From Promethearchaeota archaeon (GTDB taxonomy: Archaea > Asgardarchaeota > Lokiarchaeia > Sigyniarchaeales > SOKP01), in the NCBI GenBank assembly GCA_019894975.1, contig JAGXNO010000006.1:1-64000 (forward strand): a stretch of DNA of 64,000 nt, written 5' to 3'. The notes beneath the pieces are model-generated. The model saw nothing but the letters and a program-made list of their open reading frames with translations, searched no databases and had not been told where the DNA came from. Positions 56,601 through 64,000 of the stretch are shown here, piece by piece. Every line of letters begins with the position of its first letter. Within the stretch, counting starts at the first letter, position 1. Made by a program: the position numbers and the translations under genes.

Positions 56601-56819
56601 GTTCAGAAACTTGATATTATTGAAGGAGAATTACCAAAAGATGAAAAAAAGGTTTTTGGGGAATTAAACTTATGCCCCAATAGTAATTGTTCTGCTTCAT
56701 TGAAAGAAAACATCATCACTAAACTCGAAAAAGATAATGATATTAATTGTCCCTATTGTGGTATGAAGTTAAAAATGGATAACATCAGACCAATAACCTT
56801 TAGTTTTCTCAAAGTATAG
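53673..56819 (+). CDS. ileS: Isoleucyl-tRNA synthetase
   Basis: 1048 residues. HIGH-class motif HLGT at 57-60 with PPYTTGS before it; KMSKSKG near residue 607; the editing domain has TTTPWTL and GxGxVHSAPGHG. CxxC pairs near residues 184 and elsewhere are zinc sites. The end has two further cysteine pairs, CPNSNC and CPYCG, forming a likely zinc ribbon in the last 50 residues. It charges tRNA-Ile. Single gene between the RING gene and the surface protein. Confidence 0.97.
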   Translation: MIYLELLEKKLDLLKLEEKILNFWNEKEIYAKIRENEQGKETWRFIDGPPYTTGSIHLGTAWNKILKDYLIKYKRMRGYKVTDTPGYDTHGLPIEVQMEKQLGIDNKQQIIEYGVDKFITNCKEYAQKNLKIMNDQFKRLGCLFWDWENPYITFKNSYIEGIWWTLKKAWENKLLIQFYKPLNCCPRCATALAKHEHEYKNVIDTSLFLKIKSTEMDDTYFIIWTTTPWTLVANEAIMANPIAEYAKVKIEDLDEYWILSKASLVHLISGELGYKYKIVENFIGEDLEGMRYVHPLIEEVPFQKELEKQSDKVHTIILSEEYVSASEGVGLVHSAPGHGPEDFEVGVANNIPVFNPVDIRGRYTKDAGIYEGKFVFDANEEILDLLKKKETLIFTSEIEHEYAHCWRCDSKLVYRATNQWFFKTESIVSDLLEKNSEIYWVPDWAGNRWFKSWLSSLKDWCISRQRFWGVPLSVWICDDENCGDITVIGSSKELKELSGEIPEDLHRPWIDQVTWKCKKCDKGTKRRIPDILDVWLDSGSVMWAAQEVYDGKSHYDTWIPADFILEGKDQIRGWFNTLLCSAMVSSGRKNYNACYMHGWTLRNKQKMSKSKGTQILPENLIDGSLEELAKNKSYSKIKGIETFRLYSIGVTQPGRDFNFSTKEYADTYKVINTIWNVFVYAGEKLSLAEYDRSKNKVDENSLNLLDKWVISRLHSTIKRVTELSDEYKLPWITGELREFIINDISRWYIMLNREKLDIYSESPDKFMVMTVLFDLLLKVILLLAPINPMLTEEIYLKMFKPYMTSIGLKETESIHLQNWPIFQEDKINLDLEDQMLFTRDLIELIRALKEDNKIRLRWPNKKIIIEPKEGMPELTFPEIIKQIGNVKELEIKDSVKSNKNLVQAESKYCTIYLDISLDETLLAERVVNDLVRNLQFSRKKNNFKVGEKIELSIGTNIEYLNEYIKKNRDTISDKVTVQKLDIIEGELPKDEKKVFGELNLCPNSNCSASLKENIITKLEKDNDINCPYCGMKLKMDNIRPITFSFLKV

Positions 56820-57039
56820 GATTGATTATTTGTATTTTTTTTTATTCAATTTTAACGAGTTGAAATCTAAGAGATTCTCTCTAATATACAACTTATTTCG
56901 ATATTTTTGACAAAGTTATCAATTTGAATGAAATTCAAATTAGAGGTGTTTTAGAGTTTGCAATTGTGAATTTTTTGAACTGAATATCTTGTAGAATTAA
57001 AACTACGAACGTAAAATACTCACTCAATCATATGTGAAA

Positions 57040-57071
57040 ACATTTAAATAAATAAATGTTAAATATATATT
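57040..57071 (+). promoter_or_regulatory. TATA-like promoter of the surface protein gene
   Basis: The sequence TTTAAATAAATAAATG lies roughly 20-30 bases before the ATG at 57072, in a position consistent with a nearly leaderless transcript. No other motif is visible. Confidence 0.35.
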
Positions 57072-59147
57072 ATGTCTAGTAAATCTAAATTAATAACTGC
57101 AATTGTATTACTAGCCGTTGGTGCTGGTTTAATACCAACTGGTCTTGTAACAAACGATTACCTACGAGATCAAGTCTACGATGGAGTCCCTGAAGCTATG
57201 CTTAAGATTAAAGCTGATGCGGTTCCGGGTTTAGAAGATAAGATCCCGGTTTTAGGACTACCTGATATACTTAAGGGTGTTTTTGACCTAGCCTCTGCTG
57301 GGGTGGAACCGCTATTAAAAGTAAAAGCAACTCCTGACTCGTTATTGGGTTTAAAAGCTGAGATAGAAGGACAATTATTGGGTATAATTAACTTCGCAAC
57401 ATTAGCGCAAGGTATGGCCTTTGCTTTTAACACATTGAATGTATCCGTAGGACCAGCAGCCGCTTTAGACACATTCTTTAATAATGCTACGTATGCAGAT
57501 CCTTACATATCTTTACCTAGTATTGCTATGATTGTGACAAATTTGAGTTATTCACTTGCTGCGGCACAAGCATTATTATTTGATGGTATCTACGATGGGT
57601 CTTTTGTTAATCCATGGGGTTTACCTAGCAATACTGTTATGGGAATACTTGAGGAAATGGAATTCGGTACTGGAGCAAGCAACTTTTATACATTTATGGG
57701 AAATGCTTGGTATTGGAAATATGTAATAGGACCCTATTCTTACCCAATGGATTCAGCGATGTATTTATACAACGCTACAGAAGCACAATTACTATCAATA
57801 ACCGCTGGAGGTTATATGGATTGGGCATTTGCAAATTGGGTTCCCGGCGCGTTTGCAGCAACTTTTGGGATAACTGTTGCGGAAGCTCTTTCTACAGGTT
57901 TTTATCGACAATGGGCAAATGCTACATTTTTCGATGATGGAATCGATATTGGAGCATTTCTTGGTATTTCTGAGCTTAAGGGATTTGAAGTCGGGCTTCC
58001 TGATCCTACAAATATATCTATTGCAACTTGTATAGATCTATGGAATGTCTCACACCCATTATCATTTACAAATGAAAATGGATTGATGGACTGGTTAGAT
58101 GCGGGTCTTGGGGATACTGACTTACAAACGACATTAATGACAACATTTAGCCTTACACCAACTCAACTGACAATGATAATTACGTGGTTAAGCAATTTCA
58201 TTGACAATGTCACCCCTGCGTTAGTATTAGACGCAACCGGACAGACAGTAAGCCAACTTGCTACCTTAGCATTCTATGAACAATGGGCGAATGGTACCAT
58301 ATTTGGCGAAGTTGTTCTCCCTGATGGCTTTCTAGGTGAAATTGATGCTTCCTTCGGCGGAGCAGCTTACTTTGAAATAGGATTACCTTCACCAAGTGGT
58401 TTATCATTAGCTGAATGTATAAACTTATGGGATGTATTTAATGACAAAACATTCTTTTATGGTCCCAGTTTCACGAGTGTATGGTTACCTGCTTTGATGG
58501 GTGGTCCAACAACCGCTATTGAAACATACTTTTTGGTTAGTGCGGGTGAGGCAGCTGACCTTGTAACTTGGTTACGAGCTTTCGCAGATATGACAGGTGA
58601 TCCTGCCACTAGTAAAGCAGCCATGGTGCTCGCTTATGACTATGGTCAAACAATAACACAAATTGCTACAGCAGCGTTCTATGAACAATGGTCCAATGGA
58701 ACCATTAATGGTGACGATGCTCTTCCAGATGGTTTTCTAGCTGAAAGAGTACCGCCTATTTATGGGCCACCTTACTTTGAGATTGGTCTAAGCTTTTCAG
58801 CAACTCTAACACTTACTCAATGTGCAGCACTTTGGAATGTAAATAGTGAATATTCCTTAGTAACTGTAAGTGGCATTCATAAATGGTACAAAGCAGCAGA
58901 AGGAAACACGATGTATACAACACTGGCAACACAAAATGGTGGCTTAAATTTTGTTCAAATGGGTGCAATTTTAGAGTGGCTACCCGTATTCAGAGATGTA
59001 ATCGTGAATATTCTAGCTGAGGACGATAAGAATTTACCTATGGAACCATATGATTTAGGTCAGACTTTAGCAATCAGTTTAGGTGCTGGGGGCGGAGCTT
59101 TAGCTGCTTTAGGCGTAGTACTACTTATACTTTCTAGGAGATCATAA
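57072..59147 (+). CDS. Surface protein with tandem repeats, anchored at both ends
   Basis: 691 residues. Residues 7-28 are an N-terminal helix (KLITAIVLLAVGAGLIPTGL) and 664-687 a C-terminal helix followed by Arg-Arg-Ser, leaving a 630-residue outer part. Three repeats begin with FYxQWANGTI or a variant at 57900, 58272 and 58677 (124 and 135 residues apart); each contains a GLPDGFLG/YFEIGLPSP section and ends near LAECINLWDV. Many NxT/S sites suggest N-glycosylation. The two-helix, large-ectodomain topology resembles CD36-type receptors; I do not claim homology. Lower AT content than flanking DNA is obvious by eye (more G and C), as for highly expressed surface proteins. Confidence 0.8.
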   Translation: MSSKSKLITAIVLLAVGAGLIPTGLVTNDYLRDQVYDGVPEAMLKIKADAVPGLEDKIPVLGLPDILKGVFDLASAGVEPLLKVKATPDSLLGLKAEIEGQLLGIINFATLAQGMAFAFNTLNVSVGPAAALDTFFNNATYADPYISLPSIAMIVTNLSYSLAAAQALLFDGIYDGSFVNPWGLPSNTVMGILEEMEFGTGASNFYTFMGNAWYWKYVIGPYSYPMDSAMYLYNATEAQLLSITAGGYMDWAFANWVPGAFAATFGITVAEALSTGFYRQWANATFFDDGIDIGAFLGISELKGFEVGLPDPTNISIATCIDLWNVSHPLSFTNENGLMDWLDAGLGDTDLQTTLMTTFSLTPTQLTMIITWLSNFIDNVTPALVLDATGQTVSQLATLAFYEQWANGTIFGEVVLPDGFLGEIDASFGGAAYFEIGLPSPSGLSLAECINLWDVFNDKTFFYGPSFTSVWLPALMGGPTTAIETYFLVSAGEAADLVTWLRAFADMTGDPATSKAAMVLAYDYGQTITQIATAAFYEQWSNGTINGDDALPDGFLAERVPPIYGPPYFEIGLSFSATLTLTQCAALWNVNSEYSLVTVSGIHKWYKAAEGNTMYTTLATQNGGLNFVQMGAILEWLPVFRDVIVNILAEDDKNLPMEPYDLGQTLAISLGAGGGALAALGVVLLILSRRS

Positions 59148-59170
59148 AAAACCAAATAATTTCAAAAAGA

Positions 59171-59199
59171 TTTATTTTTTTTTATTATTTTTTATTTTT
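59171..59199 (+). terminator. T-tract terminator after the surface protein
   Basis: Runs of nine, six and five T residues occur in about 30 bases shortly after the stop codon. No hairpin was seen. Confidence 0.4.
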
Positions 59200-59220
59200 A
59201 GTCTTATGCTCTGATTGAAC

Positions 59221-60261
59221 TTAAGTTCTTTTTTCAAAATATTTTAGCCAATACTTATACATTTCTTTAAGCGTTGTTTCAATAGGGGTAATTGGAACCC
59301 AACCCAAATCTTCTTTTATCTTAGTATTGTCTCCTATAACTATATCTTCATCGGTTTTTCTAACTTTTTGAGGTGTATTCTTTATAACTTGTATTTTTTC
59401 TTTAGAAAAACTTAATATAATATCTAAAAGTCTGCGAATTTGAATTTTTTTATTCGAACATACATTATAAGTTTCTCCAGGTTTCCCCTTTAACGCTGCA
59501 AGCCATATTGCTTCTTTCGAATCTTTAATATCTGTGAAATCTCTATAAGGGTTTAAATTCCCAACTTGAATAATAGGTTCACTCTGTCCTAATTCGATTT
59601 TAGCTACTTTCCTTATAAAATCTGAAGGTGCATCATTAGTTCTTCGAATACCTGTTTGATTAAAAAATCTGAGATTAATAATCTCAATTCCAAAATTAAT
59701 ATAATATTGACGAGCCAATAATTCAGTGGCAATTTTACTAATACCATATGGATGGATTGCTAATAGAGGATCATCCTCTTTCAGTGGTCGGTTGAGTTGA
59801 ACGCTGGTACCATACTCTGCGCTCGTACAAGCAGTTACAACTCTCGTTTTTAATTTAAATTTTTTAATAGACTCAAAAATATTTATTGTTCCTATGATAT
59901 TGGTTTTAATTGTTTCGATAGGTTCTTCCCAAGAACGTAAAATATAGGGTTGTGCTGCGAAATGAAATAGAATATCTGGTTCTACTTTTCTTATAATTTT
60001 TTCTAATAGAGTCGCATTCTTTATATCACACTCAAGGAGTGTAAATCTCTTATTAGCTGTTGGTATTTTAATTAATTCTCCGTGGAATTCTAACTTGTCA
60101 TCATCTATAAAATTCAATTTGTTGTTGGTATAGTGAGATAAGTCTCTATACTCTTGATTTGGGCGATCTATACCATAGAGTGCAATATTTTTTGTCATAC
60201 AAAAATCGGTTAAATGAGACCCAATAAAACCGTTTACTCCGGTAATAAGAATTTTTTCCAT
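59221..60261 (-). CDS. NAD-dependent epimerase/dehydratase (GDP-mannose-pathway type)
   Basis: 346 residues. GVNGFIGSH is the NAD loop, CTSAEYG the Ser/Glu strand typical of GDP-mannose dehydratase and RMD-type enzymes, and YGISK the catalytic Tyr-Lys. RRTNDAPSDF and GNLNPYRDFTDIKD are in line with this branch. It likely makes or modifies a deoxy or amino sugar. It follows the next gene by 29 bases on the same strand, so both form an operon. Confidence 0.85.
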   Translation of the reverse strand: MEKILITGVNGFIGSHLTDFCMTKNIALYGIDRPNQEYRDLSHYTNNKLNFIDDDKLEFHGELIKIPTANKRFTLLECDIKNATLLEKIIRKVEPDILFHFAAQPYILRSWEEPIETIKTNIIGTINIFESIKKFKLKTRVVTACTSAEYGTSVQLNRPLKEDDPLLAIHPYGISKIATELLARQYYINFGIEIINLRFFNQTGIRRTNDAPSDFIRKVAKIELGQSEPIIQVGNLNPYRDFTDIKDSKEAIWLAALKGKPGETYNVCSNKKIQIRRLLDIILSFSKEKIQVIKNTPQKVRKTDEDIVIGDNTKIKEDLGWVPITPIETTLKEMYKYWLKYFEKRT

Positions 60262-60290
60262 TTCTCTTCACAGTTGTTATTTTTGCTATT

Positions 60291-61424
60291 TTATTTCAAT
60301 AAATTTTTTTCTTTAAGTTCTTTAAAGGCACTTTCAGTCTTATCTATAGATACATTTCCTTGTAATTCAATCCATTTAATATATTCTTCAATTCCTTGTT
60401 TAAAAGAAACTTTTGGGTCATAACCTAACGTGTTTTTAATTTTTGAAATATCTGCTACACAATGTCTTACGTCTCCAACTCTATATTGTTGATTATAGAT
60501 GGGTTTTAATGTAGGATTAATTTTGTCTGTTATTATTTCTGCTACTTCTCGAATAGTTATTGGGATCCCTGTACCAACATTAAAGATCTTACCATTAGCT
60601 GCTTGATTGTTTAAAGCTAATAGTGAAGCCTGACATACATCACTAACATTGACGAAATCTCTCGATTGTAAACCATCTTCAAAAACAATTGGATGATTGC
60701 CGTTCAACAATCTTGAACTAAAAATCGAACAAACACCAGTATAAGGATTTGATAGAGCTTGTCTTGGTCCATAAACTAAAAAATATCTCAGGATAGCAAT
60801 ATTTATGCCAAATACCTCCCCAATCATCAAACTCATTTCTTCTTGAACTTTCTTTGATAAAGCATAAATAGAACTAGGATCATAGGGCGTGTTTTCGTCC
60901 GTAAGAGCAGGTTTTACTTTACCTCCACAATCGGGGCAATTTAACTCCCAATCTTTCTTTTTTAACTGATTAGGAAGTCTTAATTTAGGATAAATTACCC
61001 CGCATTTAGGGCAAAGAGCTTTTCCGTCGCCATAAACTGTATTAGATGATGCTATTATAACCTTTCTTATATTATGTTCTGAATTAACAAGAATATTGAG
61101 TAGATTAGCCATACCATTAATGTTATTATCAATATAATTACTAATTTGATACATAGATTGTCCTACTCCCACCCTTGCAGCTAAATGGAATATAATATCA
61201 TTTGATTTAACCACTTCTTCAAATTTTTCATAATTGGTTACTGAACCTCTGATGAACCGAGCTTCTTTATTCAAGTAATCTGGAAGATTATCATTCTTAC
61301 CGTGAACCTGCTCCTCTAGTTGATCATAGACAGTAACAACATAATCGGTATTTTCTATCAAGAAATCAACTAAATGGGATCCAATGAATCCTGCCCCACC
61401 AGTAATTAAAATTTTTTTTGCCAT
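60291..61424 (-). CDS. NAD-dependent epimerase with inserted zinc ribbon
   Basis: 377 residues. The fold is as for other epimerases (GGAGFIGSH; ASSNTVYGDG; YALSKK; RDFVNVSD). Inserted directly after the catalytic Ser strand are two CxxC pairs, CPKCG and CPDCG, with about 30 residues between them, which should form a zinc ribbon. Its role in an epimerase is not obvious. It heads an operon with the next epimerase. Confidence 0.85.
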   Translation of the reverse strand: MAKKILITGGAGFIGSHLVDFLIENTDYVVTVYDQLEEQVHGKNDNLPDYLNKEARFIRGSVTNYEKFEEVVKSNDIIFHLAARVGVGQSMYQISNYIDNNINGMANLLNILVNSEHNIRKVIIASSNTVYGDGKALCPKCGVIYPKLRLPNQLKKKDWELNCPDCGGKVKPALTDENTPYDPSSIYALSKKVQEEMSLMIGEVFGINIAILRYFLVYGPRQALSNPYTGVCSIFSSRLLNGNHPIVFEDGLQSRDFVNVSDVCQASLLALNNQAANGKIFNVGTGIPITIREVAEIITDKINPTLKPIYNQQYRVGDVRHCVADISKIKNTLGYDPKVSFKQGIEEYIKWIELQGNVSIDKTESAFKELKEKNLLK

Positions 61425-61599
61425 AAAAAAAATATCTCTAAATTTATAGCTTTAAATAGTTTATAAGATTTGATTTAAAATAAGGAATTTGATAATACAA
61501 TTAATAATTCGTTGAGAATTCAACATTAATGAGTTAATTCAGTTATATTAAATTATAAAGAATAAAACTAATTAATCTTAATTTCATTAATAAATTAGA

Positions 61600-62571
61600 A
61601 TGAACTTTAAAGAAAAGAATGTATTGGTGACGGGGGCAGCAGGATTTATAGGAAGTAACTTAACTATAGAGTTAGTTAATTTAGGTGCCAATGTAATTGG
61701 TTTTGACAATTTATTCAATGGTAGAATCGAAAATATAGAAGAAATTTTAGAAAATAAGTCCTTTAAATTTATTAAAGGAGACATAAGAGATTTTAATTTT
61801 TTATTAGAAGTATTTGAAGGTATAGATATAATCTACCATGTAGCTGCTTTTACAAGTGTTCCCCAATCAGTTCTAATGCCCGAATCTTGTAATGATGTTA
61901 ATGTAAATGGTACTCTAAATGTATTAAATGCTGCTAGGAAAAGGGATATTGAAAAAATTATATATTCTTCAAGTTCTTCTGTTTATGGAGATACTCCTAC
62001 TCTTCCCAAAAAAGAAGATATGCCAAGACATCCCATCTCTCCCTATGGAGTATCAAAATTAGCTTGTGAAGGATATATGCAAGTTTTTCACAAAATCTAT
62101 GGTTTAAGAACTTTATCTTTACGATATTTTAATGTTTTTGGACCAAGACAAAAAGATTCACCTTATAGTGGAGTCATTGCCATATGGCTTGGAAGATTAC
62201 TTAATAATAAAGATTTAATAATATTTGGAAATGGAGAACAATCTAGAGATTTCACTTACGTAAAAGATGTTGTTCACGCTAATCTACTAGCTGCAGAACA
62301 AGGCATCTCGGGAGAGATTATAAATATAGGAGCAGGTGCTCCAATCACCTTATCAAATTTAGCAAAATTAATGTTAAAGTTGACAAAAAAAGAAAAGTTA
62401 AATATAAGTTATACGGATACTAGGTCTGGGGATATTTTTCATAGTTATGCAGATATTTCTAAGGCGAAAGAACTCTTAAATTTTCAACCAAAATTTAATC
62501 AAGAAGAAGGACTTAAAGACTACTTTAATTGGTACTGTCATAAATATAAAGTTAGTTTAGATCTGAACTAA
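61600..62571 (+). CDS. NAD-dependent sugar-nucleotide epimerase (UDP-glucose/GlcNAc 4-epimerase type)
   Basis: 323 residues. GAAGFIGSN is the NAD loop, SSSSVYGDT the Ser strand, YGVSK the Tyr-Lys pair, and RDFTYVKD the substrate loop. It resembles the GalE/WbpP group. It is divergent from the zinc-ribbon epimerase, with 175 bases between starts. Confidence 0.9.
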   Translation: MNFKEKNVLVTGAAGFIGSNLTIELVNLGANVIGFDNLFNGRIENIEEILENKSFKFIKGDIRDFNFLLEVFEGIDIIYHVAAFTSVPQSVLMPESCNDVNVNGTLNVLNAARKRDIEKIIYSSSSSVYGDTPTLPKKEDMPRHPISPYGVSKLACEGYMQVFHKIYGLRTLSLRYFNVFGPRQKDSPYSGVIAIWLGRLLNNKDLIIFGNGEQSRDFTYVKDVVHANLLAAEQGISGEIINIGAGAPITLSNLAKLMLKLTKKEKLNISYTDTRSGDIFHSYADISKAKELLNFQPKFNQEEGLKDYFNWYCHKYKVSLDLN

Positions 62572-62619
62572 CTTGGTTAATGCAAGAAAATATCTTATCT
62601 TTTTGATAGTTATTAGCTA

Positions 62620-63150
62620 TTATGGTAGAAAACCCATTTCATTCAACGACTTTAAAATAATTTTTTTACTTTCTTCAACTGTCTGTTTATCCGTTTCTAC
62701 AACTATATCCGCATTGTCAGGATCTTCGAAAGGATGGTCAATCCCTGTAAAGTCTTTTATCTCACCTGCTCGTGCTTTCGCGTACATTCCTTTTACATCT
62801 CTATTTTCACATTCTTCAATAGAGCACCTAACATAAACAAGAATATAATTCTCGATTTCATTTCGAGAATATGCTCTTATCTTGTTATAAGGAGAAACGA
62901 AAGATGCAAGGACAGCAACCCCATTACGAGATAGTAATTTTGCTACAAAAGTCACTCTTTCAATATTCATATTTCGATCTTCTTCTGTAAATCCCAAATC
63001 TCTCGTTAAACTCTTTCGAACGATATCACCATCCAATCTTTCAACTTTCATTCCTTTCTTTTTCAGTTCATCAGCTAGGACATCTGCCAGTACAGTTTTT
63101 CCAGAACATGGAAGTCCGGTAAACCATAACGTAAACCCTTTATGTTCCAT
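62620..63150 (-). CDS. cysC: Adenylylsulfate kinase
   Basis: 176 residues, the usual length for a stand-alone APS kinase. The P-loop is GLPCSGKT, followed by RLDGDIVR, LGFTEEDRNMNIERV and the APS-binding KARAGEIKDFTGIDHP. It makes PAPS, the sulfate donor for sulfotransferases. No ATP sulfurylase or sulfotransferase is in the window. It lies 17 bases after the following phosphatase-like gene, in the same operon, which hints at sulfated glycans. Confidence 0.94.
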   Translation of the reverse strand: MEHKGFTLWFTGLPCSGKTVLADVLADELKKKGMKVERLDGDIVRKSLTRDLGFTEEDRNMNIERVTFVAKLLSRNGVAVLASFVSPYNKIRAYSRNEIENYILVYVRCSIEECENRDVKGMYAKARAGEIKDFTGIDHPFEDPDNADIVVETDKQTVEESKKIILKSLNEMGFLP

Positions 63151-63167
63151 TCTATATTTTACCTCTT

Positions 63168-64000
63168 TTATAAATTAATTACATTTCCTTCGAAATCTAA
63201 TGGTATTTTTACACCTAAAATGTTCAAGGAAGTAGGTGCTATGTCTAAGATACTTCTTTCTCCTAAATCTTTTCCTATCTTCTTTTTTGGATCAAAAATT
63301 ATATAAACTCCATGCCAGTCATGAACAGCATCATCAGGGCCAGTATCATTCTCATCAAGATACATTGAATCATACCCCACTGTTCCTGCTGATCTCCAAT
63401 TTAAATTATCAAAATATACTAATAAATCAGGAGCATCTCCACGAATAATTTCGTATAATTCTTCCGGTTTGTACACTTTTGTATTCATAGGTTTTCCATT
63501 AGCATCCTTAATAGTCTTTAATTTTTTTGCGATTTCATTTCGAATGGTTTCATAATCTTCTTCTTTGATTATACCATTAATCTCTCTTCCTTCTAAATTC
63601 AAGAAAATTCGAGCATAATATCCTCCCCAACCCCAAGCATAAGTATTATCCCAATCTATATCAGCATTTTCAATTCTAGTTTTAGATTGTGGTTTAGTTT
63701 TGAATTTTAATAATCCTAATTTTTCTAAAGCCATATTTACACAGATTAATCCTTTCATGGCCTTAGCACCATGATCAGATACAATCATTACTGATGTCTC
63801 TTCGTTTAATAATTCCAATATTTCTCCAATTTCATTGTCTAAGTATGAATAGTACTTTTTCATCTCATTTTCGAATATATTACCCTCCTCATATTTTGGA
63901 TGCTCTTTATCATAGAATTTCCAAAAAGCGTGATGAAATCTATCTAAACCAATAATTACAAAATGAAAGTAATCCCATTCTTTTGTTTGTAGTAAGTATC
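63168..64000 (-). CDS. Alkaline-phosphatase-superfamily protein (type I phosphodiesterase-like), 5' end outside window
   Basis: The open frame reads from the window edge to a stop at 63168; an internal ATG at 63863 is not the true start because homologous sequence (IIGLDRFHHAFW) continues upstream of it. The metal-binding SDHGAKAMKG and VHDWHGVYI histidines mark an alkaline-phosphatase-superfamily enzyme of the nucleotide-pyrophosphatase/phosphodiesterase branch. The catalytic nucleophile lies outside this window. In related archaeal glycan clusters such proteins sit beside APS kinase, as here. Confidence 0.8.
   Translation of the reverse strand, partial: YLLQTKEWDYFHFVIIGLDRFHHAFWKFYDKEHPKYEEGNIFENEMKKYYSYLDNEIGEILELLNEETSVMIVSDHGAKAMKGLICVNMALEKLGLLKFKTKPQSKTRIENADIDWDNTYAWGWGGYYARIFLNLEGREINGIIKEEDYETIRNEIAKKLKTIKDANGKPMNTKVYKPEELYEIIRGDAPDLLVYFDNLNWRSAGTVGYDSMYLDENDTGPDDAVHDWHGVYIIFDPKKKIGKDLGERSILDIAPTSLNILGVKIPLDFEGNVINL

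Noticed and set aside
57072-59147. Surface protein as an S-layer or CD36 homologue
   Set aside because: Topology alone does not prove either; no signature of either family could be confirmed by eye.

Overview
The window is AT-rich archaeal DNA and most likely comes from an Asgard archaeon (Promethearchaeota), probably close to the Lokiarchaeia. The grounds are genes for a eukaryote-like ubiquitin E1, an E2 and a RING protein carrying E2/RWD-like domains, a Ras/Rab-type GTPase, a longin-GTPase next to a roadblock protein, a GPN-loop GTPase, PDCD5, a TrmB and an Lrp regulator, and a tRNA-Tyr that appears to hold two introns. The assignment rests on gene content, since no rRNA or other marker tree can be made here.

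Left half (about 1-32 kb): mostly dispersed housekeeping and eukaryotic-signature genes. In order they are a partial CDS, a GPN-loop GTPase, a nucleotidyltransferase with a beta-helix tail, an IFT52/GldG-like protein, a homocitrate-synthase-type enzyme with an Lrp regulator, a membrane protein, a TrmB regulator, a pair of iron-sulfur proteins, two unknown genes, a zinc-ribbon membrane protein that looks frameshifted, an AcuC/HDAC deacetylase, PDCD5, tRNA-Tyr(GTA), an E2 enzyme, a longin-like protein, a QueG-like iron-sulfur protein, an E1 enzyme, a 2120-residue repeat/coiled-coil protein, a RACo-type corrinoid activator, a small GTPase, aspartokinase, a PHP phosphoesterase, a longin-GTPase plus roadblock operon, and a UPF0280 protein.

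Right half (about 32-64 kb): a large cell-surface region. Its core is a minus-strand run (41.9 to 32.4 kb) that reads as phosphonate biosynthesis: a nucleotidyltransferase, an organophosphate-type MFS transporter, PEP mutase fused to a nucleotidyltransferase, an iron-type alcohol dehydrogenase, a second free nucleotidyltransferase, phosphonopyruvate decarboxylase, and a large GT-C-like membrane protein. The enzymes predict PEP to phosphonopyruvate to phosphonoacetaldehyde to 2-hydroxyethylphosphonate, then activation as a CMP ester. A CDP-alcohol phosphatidyltransferase-like protein, glycosyltransferases, a flippase, four sugar-nucleotide epimerases/dehydratases, APS kinase and two alkaline-phosphatase-superfamily proteins surround it. 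Together they suggest a phosphonate-decorated, and perhaps sulfated, surface glycan or lipid.

Embedded in the right half are an E3 candidate with up to four E2/RWD-like domains ahead of a RING-like zinc finger, isoleucyl-tRNA synthetase, and a repeat-containing surface protein anchored at both ends. No CRISPR array, insertion sequence or prophage was seen. Three genes have broken or unusual beginnings or frames (near 276, 10190 and 30930); these may be assembly errors or real.
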